The notes under the pieces are model-generated. The model did not search any database. It worked only from the letters and a program-made list of their open reading frames with translations, and was not told the origin of the DNA. From assembly GCA_021442155.1 (NCBI GenBank), contig CM038215.1, positions 208,624,982 to 208,688,981 of the forward strand: DNA of 64,000 bases, written 5' to 3'. This DNA comes from Cymbidium sinense. Taxonomy: Eukaryota; Streptophyta; Magnoliopsida; Asparagales; Orchidaceae. Each line of letters starts with the position of its first letter. Within the stretch, counting starts at the first letter, position 1. Of this stretch, positions 25,724 through 37,998 are shown piece after piece. Made by a program: the position numbers and the translations under genes.

Positions 25724-25728
25724 CATAG
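25724..25728. repeat. Target-site duplication CATAG (left)
   Basis: CATAG immediately precedes the LTR terminus TGTGGTG at 25,729 and is repeated at 51,409-51,413 directly after the other terminus GGTCAACA. The sequences outside the two copies join into one continuous LTR B, which confirms a single insertion. Confidence 0.9.
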
Positions 25729-27352
25729 TGTGGTGAATAATTTTCTATTTTATATATTCCTACTTTCATCTATCCCCCCTTTTGGAAAAGAGGATAAATG
25801 AAAATAGAAATATATAAAACACCTTGTTGGGACACCACGCAGATCCGCAAATGTTTTTATTAGGGTGATCGGGTATGACATTGAGGAGATGTGTACTATC
25901 TCAAAAGATAAAAGCCACCACCCTACAATGGACTTAAGCACCTCAATAAGGACTCCTAAGGACTATGGGTCTTCGTAATGTACCAGAGATTCTTCCTCTA
26001 ATTTACATGAAAAAGTAAAGCAGGGTTTATTTTAAACCGAGTTCGTTAAGTTCCCTATAGGGGCAATCCCCCATAGTTAATTACATCCAAAGGAACAAAA
26101 TTCCTTAGGAATACCTCGATTAAGGTAAATGATCATTATCTCAAAATATTTCAATAGTGTAGGACTATCAATCGATTAGTTTATCTTTAGAAAAGTCAAG
26201 TGTGGTCGATCAAGAGGAGAGAGTTCTTATCGAAGCCAAAATGAAGATAAGTATGGGATGCTTATGATACTAGGAAGCTTAGTAAGCACCCCAAACTATT
26301 CTATGGTTGGGCTTTATATTTTTGAAATTGAATTGATTTATTTGAGTTGAATTTTTATTAGAAATCTAGGGCTTACAATTTCATGATACAAGGTCATGGA
26401 AATGCTTAAGAAGTGAGAATTTATGCTCGTAGCCCGCAAAGGGAAGTAACAACCTTTGAACCTAAGTCTAGGGAGCTTTGGTGAGGGCCAAAAGCATGAC
26501 CTAAATCTAAGGTGAACATGGGTAATTGTTTTGCCTCCACAGGAGAGGCTAAACCACCTGACTGTTAGACTTACAACCTCCTGGGGGTGGCTGCCAACTA
26601 ATTCCTCCAACAATTTTAAAATATGTAGGAAAGTTAAATGCTTTTGCAAGATAGCTAAGCTATTATTTATTTACAAAGAGACCGAGTCCTTAAACACACT
26701 CCCTAAGAGACTACTTCATGCAGGGCATGATTTAATGATTTAAATCTAATACAAATTTTGTTACATTTTAGTTTTATTTTGGACAATAAATTTGACACAT
26801 GCTTTAGGATTCATATGCCTAATGCATGAGAAATTAAATTATGGGCCAAAATTAGTAAGATAAGGAGGTGTGTTTCCACCATGGCTCTCAAAGGTCAAGC
26901 CAAGTTCTCTGGCAAAAGTGAAAACCATCCAATCAACAGTGAAATAATATACTTTTTATGCATGATGTGAGAAAAGTAATACAACATTCAGTTAGGGGTA
27001 GCTAATTCTTTTATCTTAATTTATAGCCTAAGCTTTAGATGTGGTTATGAGTTATTTTATTTTCAATTTGAATTGATTAGTCAGATAGAAAATTTATTTT
27101 TCTAAGAGCCTAATCATCATCTAGACCATACATCGAAGTAAGGAATAAATTAGGAAAAGATGTCATCTTAATGCACAAGCTAAACAAACATCAATCAATT
27201 TTTAAAGCTAATGTAAAAAAATAAGATACCATTTATGGTCGGGCTCCACCGCACAAACCCGTAAACAAATAGGGTAGCCAAGCTCTACCCTTATATATCT
27301 TAGATTACAAATGAATAAATTACAATCAAGAAGGAATTCATTATTATGTAGG

Positions 27353-27389
27353 TCTTCTTTCTTCTTTCTTCTTTCTTCTTTCTTCTTTT
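27353..27389. repeat. (TTCTTTC)n heptamer microsatellite in LTR C
   Basis: About five copies of a TTCTTTC unit. D (46,681-46,710), B (53,350-53,380, as GAAAGAA) and E (62,215-62,255) carry shorter or broken versions, so the expansion is copy-specific. Confidence 0.9.
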
Positions 27390-30275
27390 AGTTGGTGGGA
27401 ATGTGGTTGCTCCGAAGGCTTCACATGGTATATAAGATATAGTCTTATGACCAATGTTCATCCTAATACCCCATAAAAATCATTTTAAAAGCCTAATTGA
27501 AAAATTACATGAAAAGGGAAAAGTAAATCTAACTAACACCTACAAAATAGAGATTAGCTAAACAAACCATACAATCCCAAGCATGTATATATATAAATTG
27601 CACCACACACCGGGTTACCAAGTCCACTAACCTATTTTGGATTATGCTTAGGGTATAAGCACCACAACAAAAATAATTTTATATTTTTATAGTTTTAAGC
27701 ACAATCTCTTGTAGAAGATAATGGTTGAAGATTAAACTACCAGGTACACATATACACCCTATCATATAGACTAAAACATCACATTATGAAACAAAAGCAA
27801 ATATCAAACCATGCACTGCCTTAATCTAAAGTTAGAAGTGGTGGCTTAGCCTAATGTGTGTGCTTTTTAAGGTTTGTATGGTATTCTTAGTTAGGCTTTA
27901 AGATGAAAATTTTCTAAGTATGAAAATATTCAACTTAGAGGGTTTGTTTCATGTAAGTGATTTAGTTACTTTGGTTGATTTTACTTTTGTATTTTGATTT
28001 GGTTTGAATGAATCCTATAATTAATTACTAAGTTGTAAAGAGAGGAAAAGAGAAGAGAACTTCTCTTTCCTCCCTACCTTAAGAAATTTCTAAGGTAGAT
28101 TCATATTTAATTATTATTTAGTGAATGTTTTATTATGCATTTTGATTAATCCTAAGTTTTAATTTTTCTTAAACAAACTTATTTAAAAAGAAAGGCATTT
28201 TAAGATTAAGTTAAGTGAAATACTATCACAAAATACACATCACTTCATTTCTTTCCCAACATGTGTAACATGCATCTGGATGAATCCTAAGCATATCTAT
28301 ACATGCAAATGGAGATGTTTAGCATGCCTTAATGATGAATGCTAAGTGATATTTCTTAAGAAAATTTGGATGCTTTATGATGCATGGTTTTCATTTAGTA
28401 GAAAAAGAGAGATTCTTTTATCCATTTTTCATATGCACAGTTACAAGTATAAAAGGCATAAATGATGAGTTGGCATTATTGGGGTGTAAGGTACAAGACA
28501 CCTTAAAGGCTCACAACCTGAATTATAATATACCACTTTTCTTGAATACATGTGCATCTACAAAAAGAAAAGAATGGAAAAAAAGATGCAAAAGTTTATG
28601 TTTGTTTGATTTTAGTTTGATTATTTAATTTATATGTGTGATGTGGAATTCCTTCTTAAGTCATGACCTAGGAGTGTATAGGAATGGAATTAAGCAAGTG
28701 TTATGTCCTTTTCAAATGGACTATACACTTTGCAAATCCTATTCTCTATTAAGAAAGGAGAATCACATAACACATTTTATATTCTCATGTAACCTCATAA
28801 ATAATTATAAGAAGCATACGTTTTAGTTATGATATTTGATTTATAGGTTTTAAAAATAATTTTAGATTTAATAGTGATAATAGCCATTCATATTCTTACT
28901 TTAGCCAAAACATGCAATTTGACATAAAGGAAACATTTCATTTTTAATTTGATTTTTAAAAGGTAAGAATGCATGATTTTCATATGACATACACATTTAG
29001 CATGCTAGGAAAGAAATAAAGTGATGAAAGCAATGCAAATTCATTCACCCTAATTAATTCCTAAGGAAAATCCTATGGAATAAGGTTACTTAAAGTAAAT
29101 CAAATTTAGTTTAAGGAAATTTTGCTTTGTTTTGAGTTTTATTTGAATTTAGGAAATGTAAAGAGGTTTGCTAGTCTTAACCCATTTACCACATGTGTAA
29201 GTCAATTTAGTTTAATTTTTTAGAACCTTTAAATGAATTTTATATTTTGATTAGGTTAAGGTGTTCATTATGTTCATTAACTACCCCTTATCTACACCAC
29301 CTTAGCATACTTAACCAAATAATTATGAGCCAATGTATGACATAAAATCACACAAAGAATTTAAATCAGCAATGCACCTAGGAAGGAAAGAGCCTAATGT
29401 AATTAGTGATTAGTAGTTAAAGGGTTTAATTTAAGTACTTTCATAACCCTTCCCACATGTGGGTTGGATTTTGATTTCCTTAAGCTACTTAGGTTATTGA
29501 ACACCTAAGCACCTACCCAAGATGAATTGATTAAGTTATGGAATGTTTTGATTTTGAAAATTTTGATTAATTAAACCATTTAACAAGGTGATTAAGTCAT
29601 TTAATTAATTTGTATCTTAATCAAATTTTTATCCAAATGAAATAAACTTAGAGAAAAAGATATGGGAAAGAACCCCTAATCTCATTCCCTAAGTACATCC
29701 ACTATTCTAAGGTGATTATCAAATTTAATTAATAAATTTATCATTATTTAAGAGGTTAATTAATCATTTAATTGATTAAGAGGGTAGTTAGGAATGAGTC
29801 AAGCAATTCCCCCAATTAAACCATTAATAAATTCCAAGAAAATTAGGGAAGGCAGAAGTCAACCCTCTAAATGCACATGAGAAGTTTGGAATTAATCAGT
29901 GAAATAATTAGAGAGTAATTAAACTAATCACATTCCTAATAAAACCTAAAATTAGAAATATCAATAATCAAAATCAATTGAAATTAATTTTAGATTATTC
30001 CCCTTTGAAGTATCTTCACAATGTTTTTTATTTTGTATTTTTCTAATTTTTCTACATTTAGTAATGAATATTTAAAGATTTAGTGATTAATAATTAATTA
30101 AAACTCCTAATTATTAACTAATCTATTTGCAGTGATGTGGCTTTACATGGCATGGATTGCTCACTTAAGTTGTCATGCATCGGTAGCACTATCGCTCTCT
30201 GGATCATGATCAGGATCGGATATGAGGTTCGAGTTCTTAAGGGATTAATCCATGGATCCTACATGGCTTGATCAT

Positions 30276-30308
30276 GACCGTCCATCCAAAACACACGGAT
30301 GGATGGTC
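30276..30308. other. Conserved LTR stem-loop (copy C)
   Basis: GACCGTCCATCC and GGATGGATGGTC flank a 9-base loop; one mismatch. The D copy at 50,260-50,292 is a perfect 12-bp stem with the same loop. Confidence 0.65.
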
Positions 30309-31229
30309 CATGATCCGTCACTGAGCTCGCCTGTGAGAGATAGAGACCATTCATCTCTTAGGGCAAGATCTGAGCTCAATTGAGCTTGGATTGAGCTCAA
30401 ACTCAACCCACACCATCTAAGAGCAAGCACAAGTAAATCCAACTGTCAATTTTGCATGGGGTGGAAATTTCTTTCATAAAGGACCAAGAACTCCTATACT
30501 TAAGCTCAGTTTGAAGGCATACCTGCTGGGAGATTTTTCCAGAGTAGCTTCATCTAGTAGAGATGAAGCTCTGTTGAAGATTTGAGGCTTTGGTATTGGG
30601 TAGATCCTTCTATTGGCAAAGGTCACCTTCAAATGGATTTGGCCTTGGTCTAGATACCACCTCCCTTGCCTTTGAAACTTGGGAGAAGCTTCAGATCAAC
30701 TCGATTGATTCCTCTGAAGATACTTGCAAGAGGAATTTAGCTGATTTTGTGTATTGAGTAAGTTGGAAATATGGTGGAGCTCCCCTATTTTCAGTTTTAA
30801 GAAATCGAGAAATGCAGAATTAGAGATGGCTTTAGGAAGCTTGGGGAGACTTGCAATTGCTTGCTCTGAGTTTCCTAACTTCAATCGAGTGTGAGAGTGT
30901 TGAATTGATTTTGGATATTTAAATTTATATTTCATTTATATTTGTGAATATAAATAAGAATATAAATGGGTTATGAGAAAATTTCTTGAATTTGAATTAA
31001 TTTAGATTTGATTTAGGCTAAGTTCATAAGATAGAATCAAAGTGACTTAGGAATGATTTTTGAACTTGGAATTTCAATCATAAGCTTCAATCATTTGGAA
31101 TTGATTTGAGTTTGGGAAAATAAATTAAGTTGGAATTGATTTAAGTTTTGATGTTGATTTGATTTGGAGTTTGACTTTTAAAGGAGGAAGTGAAGATTTG
31201 GTTCAAGCTATAGGGTAGGCAAATTTTCC

Positions 31230-33900
31230 ACGGAGTCCTAGACCTAACTCAAAGTTACCAATTTAATGGGGTAGTCTACCAAACACGTAATAGGACTAGC
31301 CAGCCAAAAGGATCACCTTTCGGTGTGCAATAACTATACTAGGAAGAAAGTGTAATAGACTTACATCCTCCAAAGAAAGGACCAGTTGCTGGGGTGATCC
31401 ATTGGAAAGGCAACAGATTGAACCCAACCTAGGGTTGACTATTAAGTGAATGCTATTGGGGGACTTAGATCAGTACAAACATAGTCAAGATTAATTTCAT
31501 TTTTTTAATTATTTTGATGGATCCCATCAGTTTGTGATGGACTGCACTCAGTAGGGGCCATGGAGGTCTTAGGCTAACTCAGATTTACCAATCCAAAGGG
31601 AATAGTCTACCAACCACAAGGTAGGACTAACCAACTATAGGGATGCCTGTTGGTGTGCAATGGTCAAGTTAGGAAGAAAGCACGGGGACTACATCTTCCA
31701 AAATAAGAAACCACTGGGGTGATCAGTTGGCAAGGCAACAAATTGAACCTGACTTAGGGCTGACTATTGAGTGAATGTCACCGGGGGACTTAAATCAACT
31801 CAAAAATAGTCCAGATTAGTTTCAATTTTTTTAATCTATTTATTTTGATGGATTCCATTGGTTTTCGATGGATCACACTGAAAATAAGCTTATATCAGCC
31901 TAGACCTATGTCAGATTTACTGAACCAAAGGGAGTAGCTTCCCGACCAAGGGAAAAAACTATCTGACCAAAGGAGTGCCTTTCAGTTTGCAATGATTAAT
32001 TTGAGGGAAGAAAGCACGGGGACTCACATCTTCTACTACAAAAGACCATTGGGGTGATCAATTTCTTTGGGCAATAAATTAAACCCGACCTAGGCCTACC
32101 CGTCAGTTTGTGATAGTCATGCTAGAAAGAATGCGTCATAGTCTTATATCTTCCAAAGCGGAATGACTGCTGGGGTAAACTGCTTATGGAAAAATAGATT
32201 GGACTTGACCTAAGGGACACTATGAAGAGAGTGCCAACCCAATGACTTATCTCAACTAAGGTAGTGGTGGGAGTTCTATTGATAATACCTAAAGATATGG
32301 TTTGGGAAAAGTTTGGGGGGGGCAATTCTAATCCACAAGCAAAATTTTTATTTATTTGTTTAGTTTATTTATTGTGGACCTTATTGATTTGCGAGGGATC
32401 AAAATAAAAAGGAGCCTATGTAGACTCTTCAGATTTGAACCAAGGGAGAATCTCATCCAACAAATTCTCCAACCAGTGACTAGGAAAGGATTGTCCAATC
32501 CAAAAGTAACCCAGGTAGTGTCTAAATGGGGTCACAAAGGATGTGATCTAAATAAAGTGGCCACTAGAAGGGGTGCCACTAAGGGCTCGATCCAAAACCC
32601 TAGAGAAGATGACATGGCTAGTCATATATCAGATAGGTATTCGGTGGCCAACTCGAGGAGAAAGTGTGGGGACTCACATCTGCTAAGAGTGATGTATCCA
32701 TCGAGTGAGTCACTATCAGCATAGGGAACATCAACCAACCTAAAGAACCCTTTGGTTTGTAACAATCAGCCTAGGATGAAAGCTCGGACTCACATCCTCT
32801 TATAGCAGAATTGATTGCTGAGATAGTGCACCTTCGGCTCGATAAGTGTCATCCCACCTAGGGAGACTACTGAGTGAATGCCATTGGGGGACTTATGTCA
32901 ACTCGAAAGTAGTCAAGAGGAAAGGAGCCTCTAGTGGACTTATCCTAAACCTTGAATGTACTTGACCTAGTTAGATCATGATGATTAGTTTAAGAAGAAA
33001 GCTCAGGGACTCACATCTTCTTAAATTAAATTAACACGAGGTAACTTACTGGCTGGGTAGTGAATCCTACCAAACTAACAAGACGCTCATTGGTTTGCAA
33101 TAGTCAAGTTAGGAAGAAAGCATGGGGACTCACATCTTCCAAAATAAAGAACCATTGGGGTGACATACTAGCAAGGTAGTATGTAGACTCGACCTAGAGC
33201 AGCTAAAGAGTGAGTGCCATAAGGGGCTTGCTCCCACATCAAAAGAGCCTGATACACAAGATATATGTTTGTTTTTGTGCTTGTGTTAAATAGAATAGGA
33301 TGCCACTTGGGTTATCTCACATCTACCCTAAACACGCTTGGGGATTTGGATGAAATGGTGCCACAGATGGCAACCAGAAATTCCCACCAAGGAAAGATGT
33401 CGCTTGAGTTCTCTCACACCTAACTCAGTTGTGCTAATCGAAATATGATGCCTCTTGAGTTATCTCACACCTATTCTAATAGTGTTGGGAGATTGTGTTT
33501 GATTATGTTCATGTTGTGAAAGAGGGATATGATGCCTCTTGGGTTCTCTTACACCTATCCTAGGCACATCATGGCGGATTCAAAAGACAAGAAAATAATG
33601 CTTCAAAAGAAGAGAAGATTTTGATGAAATGGAATCATATTTTTGTTCTTTTGTTGATAATTGTTTTCAAACTTTTTTTATGGGTAATATTTCTTCAAAT
33701 AGAGCCCATTAATTGGAAGCATCATGTGTTCCCCTTTACAATCAATAAGCTAATAGGATCCTCCTTGGTAGGCCTTCTCTATGACATAGGGGACTTCCCA
33801 AGTGGGTTCAAACTTGCCTCCCATCTTTCGACAGGCAAGAATTTGTCTCCTTAGGACTAACACAAGTTCTCCTAAATGGAAAGACCTGGGGCAGACCAGC
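31230..33900 (-). repeat. 3' UTR: ~330-bp imperfect tandem repeats
   Basis: No protein signature. On the plus strand units share, in order, a GTTTGTGATGGA-CACACT phrase, GATTTACC-A-CCAAAGGG, AGGAAGAAAGC-GGGGACT, ACATCTTCCAAA, CATTGGGGTGA and GGCAACAAATTGAACC-like words; clear unit starts are near 31,230, 31,515, 31,855 and again, more altered, to about 33,240. From 33,290 to 33,570 a shorter word (GATGCC-CTTGGGTT-TCTCACA) repeats about four times. Retand and Ogre elements are known for tandem repeats in this position. The frame at 32,356-32,724 (plus) falls inside repeat DNA and is not called. Confidence 0.7.
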
Positions 33901-33911
33901 TTGTTGTGAGC

Positions 33912-34700
33912 TTAAATCATTTTTTCCTTGTACAACTCGAGGTTTTGGCACGCCCGTAGGCTACTCTCCTCTAAACCCTCAAGCTCTTCTAACCGCAACC
34001 TTGCATTCTGCTCTATAGTGATCTTACTACCCAATGCTATCTTTAGTGATGGGAGTTGAACTTCTAAAGGTATAACGGCTTCGGACCCATACACTAAGGA
34101 AAATGGGGTATATTGAGTTGGATTTCAGTATGTGGTGCGATATACCCACAAGGCTTCAACCAACTGCTCATTCCACTATCGCTTATTATCATCATGAGTC
34201 TTCTTTAGTTTTTGGATGAGAGTTTTATTGAATGCTTTCACTAAGCCATTTGCTCTGGGTAGTAGATGATGGAGCATCTTCAATCTATATTGTCTTCTAG
34301 GGAAGCTGTTGATCTTGGTGCTTTTAAATGCAGTACCATTATCAGATATAATTCATCGAGGCACCCCGAACCTATATACGATATGGTTTATGAAAAACTA
34401 AAGCACATGCTGAGATGTGACCTCTCAGAGCAGGATTGCCTCCGCCCACTTGGAAAAGTAGTTGGTGGCAGCTAGAATGAATTGATGACCCTTGGAAGAA
34501 GGAGGATCAATCAGAACCACAATGTCGGTACCCCAACACTCAAATGGTCATGAAGCCAATGTAGGGTGTAGAATGTTGGGTGGTTGATGTAAGACCACAC
34601 CATGTACCTGACACTGATGGAATCTCCTAGCTACATCCATGCAGTCTGTAATCATCAAAGGCCAGTAGTATCCTAGCTACATCCATGTAGGAGATGGCTC
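33912..34700 (-). pseudogene. Tat-lineage integrase (degenerate)
   Basis: Would have inserted the cDNA into the genome. Minus-strand landmarks: an HHCC zinc finger end (DCMDVARRFHQCQVHG, near 34,650-34,605), a GTDIVVLIDPPSSKGHQFIL block near 34,530 with the first catalytic Asp, then NKTLIQKLKKTHDDNKR-W (near 34,200), EALWVYRTT, and the open C-terminal block MYGSEAVIPLEVQLPS with RLEELEGLEE (34,094-33,912). The last block is the typical C-terminal motif of plant Ty3/gypsy integrases. Stops and shifts separate the blocks; the second Asp and Glu cannot be placed safely. Confidence 0.8.
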
Positions 34701-34929
34701 TCTGTTTCACCTGATTGGCTTATGAATTTTCTTGAGGTAGTTTGCCGGTGTTCAAATATTCTATGAATGGTTACCTCCAATCCAGCTCCTTGTCCTTATA
34801 AGCAATGATAACCTCCCTTGCAAGAGAAAGTCTCTCAATGAGTTCAGCATCAATAAGAGATAGGACTTATCTATTTTGGACCCTTATTAGAATGGACTCA
34901 TCTTGCAGACATGCCAATTCTTTGGCAAG

Positions 34930-35322
34930 TTTGGCCAAAGCATCTGCTACTACGTTCTCTGCTCAGGGAACCTTGTAGATGGTGATTTCAGAGATTTAGG
35001 CCAATAGCTTCACGGTATACTCATGGTAATGATGAAGCTTGGGTTTGAAAACCTTATAGGACCCAATAATCTAGTTGATGACCAACTAAGAATCCCCGTA
35101 GATATTGATACTCTTGACACAGACTGTAATGGATAACTCCAGACCAACAATCAAAGCTTCATACTCAGCTTCATTATTGGTGCAGGGATTAGAAAGATAG
35201 TATGAGAATCTCATCACATTATGATTTGGATTTAGGAGAATTATTCCTACCCCTGCCTTTCCTAGAAGAGTAGATCCTGGTGCTTCTCCTTTATGAAAGG
35301 AAGCTGCACCATCAAAATACAT
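34930..35322 (-). pseudogene. Second (Tat-type) RNase H domain
   Basis: An RNase H separate from that attached to RT, located between RT-RNH and integrase. Visible: MYFDGAAS (first Asp), GVGIILLNPN, NNEAEYEALIVGLELSI (catalytic Glu in EAEYEAL), INIYGDS (third Asp), a YKV segment, and ENVVADALAKLA near 34,950-34,915 (last Asp of the ADALA motif). All four acidic positions are present, though a stop follows GDS. This extra domain is a hallmark of the Tat clade (Ogre, Retand, Tat), where it may assist or replace the worn RT-linked RNase H. Confidence 0.9.
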
Positions 35323-35419
35323 CTCTCATCGACAGTTGTCGATCTCCCCTATGTTCATGATTTGTTCGTCAGGGAGATCATCTACGGCGAGAGAAGCGGT
35401 GGGTGTATGCTAAGAAATT

Positions 35420-36823
35420 GCTAGTACTTGTCCTTTCCTTCACAGGAGAATGCAGTGATTATCAAATTGTGAGAAAATCATGGACCATCATGCTAAACAT
35501 CCAGATAGTGTTTGCCATGTCATGAGATACTACAGTGTATTGGTTCTAGACAACAAGTTCACCTTATGAGAAAGCATATAGTGACATAGCTTTTGAGATG
35601 CAAAGATCAAAGCTAGGCAATGTTTCTCCATAGGTGGATAGTTTGCTTAAGCAGGAATTAGATGGCGGCTTAGGTAGTTGATAGCACTCTCCTTTTCTTC
35701 ATCATTGGCTTGGGCCAATAGAGCACTGAGAGAGTCATCTAATGCAGTAGTGTAAAGGATGAGTGGCCTGTTCGAGATAGGGGCTGCTATAACTGGCGAC
35801 TTCACCAAATGCTTCTTGATATCTTCGAAGGAACGCTGACACTTTGTCATCTCACTTGAACTTGGCATCCTTTTTGACAAGTGCTTTGAATGGCTTACAT
35901 CTCCCAGATAGGTTGGAGATAAAGCATCTCAGATGCGCCAACCATCCTTGGAAAGATCTGTGTTGAATTAAACTTTTAGGAGGTGGCATTTCTAAGATAG
36001 TTTTGATCTTTTCTGAATCTATTTCTATTCCTTGGTGCCAGACAACAAACCCAAGGAATTTCCCTAAAGCTATTCCGAATGCAAACTTCATGGGATTCAT
36101 TTTGAGATTCTATTATCTTAACCGTTCAAAAACTACTCTCAAGTTAAAAAGATGGTCTTCTTTTTCTCTACTTTTATTCATATCATCATCACTCAACTCA
36201 ACGATGATGGATGAGTTCATTGAAGATCTGAGTCATGGACAATTGGTATATAGCACCAGCATTTTTAAGGCCGAAATACATGAACTTAAAATAATAGGTT
36301 CTGATCGGGGTTCAAAAAGTAGTGTTTCTTTCATCCTCAAGGGCCATCTTTACTTAGTTGTAGCCAGATGACCCATCCATGAAGGAGAAAACTGCATGAG
36401 ATGAGGCGATGTCCACCATTAATTCTAGTATAAGAAGAGGAAACTCATCCTTAGGACATGTCTTATTTAAGTCCCTAAAATCGGCACAAATGTGAATTTG
36501 GTCATTCTTCTTCTTAACTAGTATGACATTAGCTAACCAGGTAGGGTATTTTTCTTTCTTGATAAAATCAACATCGATTAGTTTCTTGACTTCAGAAATG
36601 ACCAGTTGTTCGATTTCTAATAGCATGCATCTATGGGCTTGCATGACAGAGTTAGCGGATCTATTGCTAGTTTGTGGACTATTATGTCAGGAGAAAATCC
36701 AAGCATTTCATCATAGCTCCATGCAAAGAAATACTTAAACTCAGTCAATAGCCTAACTAAGTCTTTGGTTTCTTCTTCAGTCCGCAACGAACTGATGTAT
36801 GTCGGGCGTGAATTTTTCTCCAT
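35420..36823 (-). pseudogene. Tat-lineage reverse transcriptase and RNase H (degenerate)
   Basis: Minus-strand blocks in order: FAWSYDEMLGFSPDIIVHKL (36,740-36,680, pre-RT), MQAHRCMLLEIEQLV with KKLIDVDFIKK (36,640-36,560), NVILVKKKNDQIHICADFRDLN with CPKDEFPL (36,530-36,440), FSFMDGSSGYN (36,385-36,355; the first catalytic Asp), a worn NELIHHRCVELSDDD where YVDD is expected (near 36,190), FGIALGKFLGFVV with IEIDSEKIKTILEMPPP (36,080-35,970), then RNase H: LILYTTALDDSLSALLAQ (35,780-35,725) and a PPMEKHCLALIFASQKLCHY-like stretch (35,640-35,580). There are frameshifts near 36,640, 36,350 and 35,860. The YVDD replacement alone would inactivate it. Confidence 0.88.
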
Positions 36824-37059
36824 CCTGAGGTTGATTTCTTTAAGCTAGTCAATTATTGAATGGATCTCCTCTTCAAATTTTGGTAGTGCATATTTTATTT
36901 GGAGATCATCTGGATCATCTGAAGTTTCTAAAAACACATCCTCATAAGAGTTGGTTTGGTGTGAAAAGAACCTATCAGACTCTAGAGGTTGGTGACAACT
37001 AAGCAATAATTATCGTCATCGACTGGACCCATTATATCGAATCCTAGTCCTGATCTTGA

Positions 37060-37308
37060 TTATGCATCCCTGCCTCTATTATTCCATAGCTTTTTAAAGT
37101 AGTCTAGCTTGTGCTTAGACCATGAATAAGGAATCAAACCCTTCTTTGTAAGATTAATAACACAAGGCGAGTGCCAATCTAAAAGTAACTCCATTAATTC
37201 TTTATATGAATCATCCTCAAGTTTTACATCAACTTTAGGACTTGAGGATGATGATCCCAAAAAGAATCTCTTTGGTTTCACATCTATAGAAGACTGAGGG
37301 GCTTCCAT
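37060..37308 (-). pseudogene. Conserved spacer between protease and RT
   Basis: An 82-codon open block. Its end, VINLTKKGLIPYSWSKHKLDY, is a moderately conserved pattern in Tat-type pol between PR and RT; the start is Ser/Pro/Lys-rich. No catalytic motif. It reads in a frame different from the RT blocks, so at least one shift separates them. Confidence 0.45.
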
Positions 37309-37699
37309 AACTACTAAACCTTAAACTTTTTGAGATGAAAGTGAGGTTAGAGCTAAGGTTCATAACTACTGCTTGATAGTTTCACATACATTTGATTTGA
37401 ATATTTTTCTTTGTCTGGAGGCCCAATTTTCATTATTGTTTGGCTTGAGTGTCACCTCCAATGAAACCCGTTGAGAGGGGTTGGCTGGTATGCTAATCAT
37501 ATTAGACTCATCCTCTGAGCTGGATTCCAAGTCTTTGTGAATAGCATGGGTACTCCTATGAACTAGAACATAACCCCTGTTGGCTGATGGCCAACCAGGG
37601 GGTCTTCCACCTCTAGAATTGCCTCTATTTCTGCCTCTGCCTTTGCCTGGTGGAGGTCAAGTCATTCGACCCACATGTCCATATGACGGAATGAACTAT

Positions 37700-37949
37700 G
37701 GGTGGAATGTGATATGCGACTCTATTTCTTCTTCAATTTCCTTTTCTTGTTCACTTGGATTTTCATTTTTCTTTCATTTTTCTTTTGCCTTTTCTTTTTT
37801 TTCATTTTCTTTTGCATTTGCATTTGAATTTTGACCAAGTTGATGAGAAAGAGTGTTTCAAGGAAGATAATAGGTCGCATCCTCATATATCTCAATCTCT
37901 TTGAGTGAAAATGGCTTTTCATCTCCTTTGACACAGTACTTAATCTCAT
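37700..37949 (-). pseudogene. Purine-rich, Lys/Met-rich coding tract of pol spacer
   Basis: The minus strand from about 37,835 to 37,720 is almost all purine (A/G), giving runs of Lys, Glu or Met depending on frame. It lies between protease and the PR-RT spacer. It could be a disordered charged linker or an expanded low-complexity repeat. A purine tract here might also act as an internal plus-strand primer, which is speculative. Confidence 0.35.
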
Positions 37950-37998
37950 CCTTCCTAAACTTAATGCACTGATGGAAGGAGGATGGAATCATCTTGTT

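Larger units (their letters stand above)
22690..25728 (+). mobile_element. LTR B, part 1 (plus orientation)
   Basis: Matches the giant LTR in reverse relative to A2: 22,790-24,600 pairs with 16,200-17,700, and 24,930-25,720 pairs with 15,110-15,880. The start of U3 (TGTTGACCTC) is missing, so the left edge near 22,690 is a truncation and approximate. It ends exactly at 25,728, where the 25.7-kb element is inserted, and resumes at 51,409. The open frame at 23,948-24,130 is Pro/Ser/Thr-rich and lies in LTR DNA; not a gene. Confidence 0.75.
25729..31229 (-). repeat. 3' LTR (C), lacking the first ~180 bp of U3
   Basis: Aligns with the 5' LTR D from TGTGGTGAA (25,729) to GGTAGGCAAATTTTCC (31,229). 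D continues 179 bp further to its TG/CA terminus, but C switches there into the 3' UTR repeat. The missing piece includes the TGTTGACC end and whatever polypurine tract preceded it. Since integration needs both ends, the loss came later. C has also lost the G-box by apparent C-to-T changes, and lacks the 0.5-kb duplication present in D. The frame at 30,696-30,935 (minus) recurs in D but is LTR sequence. Confidence 0.85.

Noticed and set aside
30696..30935. Frame MKYKFKYPKSIQHSHTRLK shared with 50,742-50,936
   Set aside because: Both lie in the paired LTRs of one element, so sharing is by descent; the second ends early at a stop, and the E copy near 57,190-57,320 has stops and indels.
32356..32724. 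122-codon plus-strand frame
   Set aside because: Lies within the 3' UTR repeat block on the strand opposite to the element and has no recognisable domain.
36003..36371. 122-codon plus-strand frame
   Set aside because: Shadow of reverse transcriptase, which is recognisable on the minus strand over the same bases.
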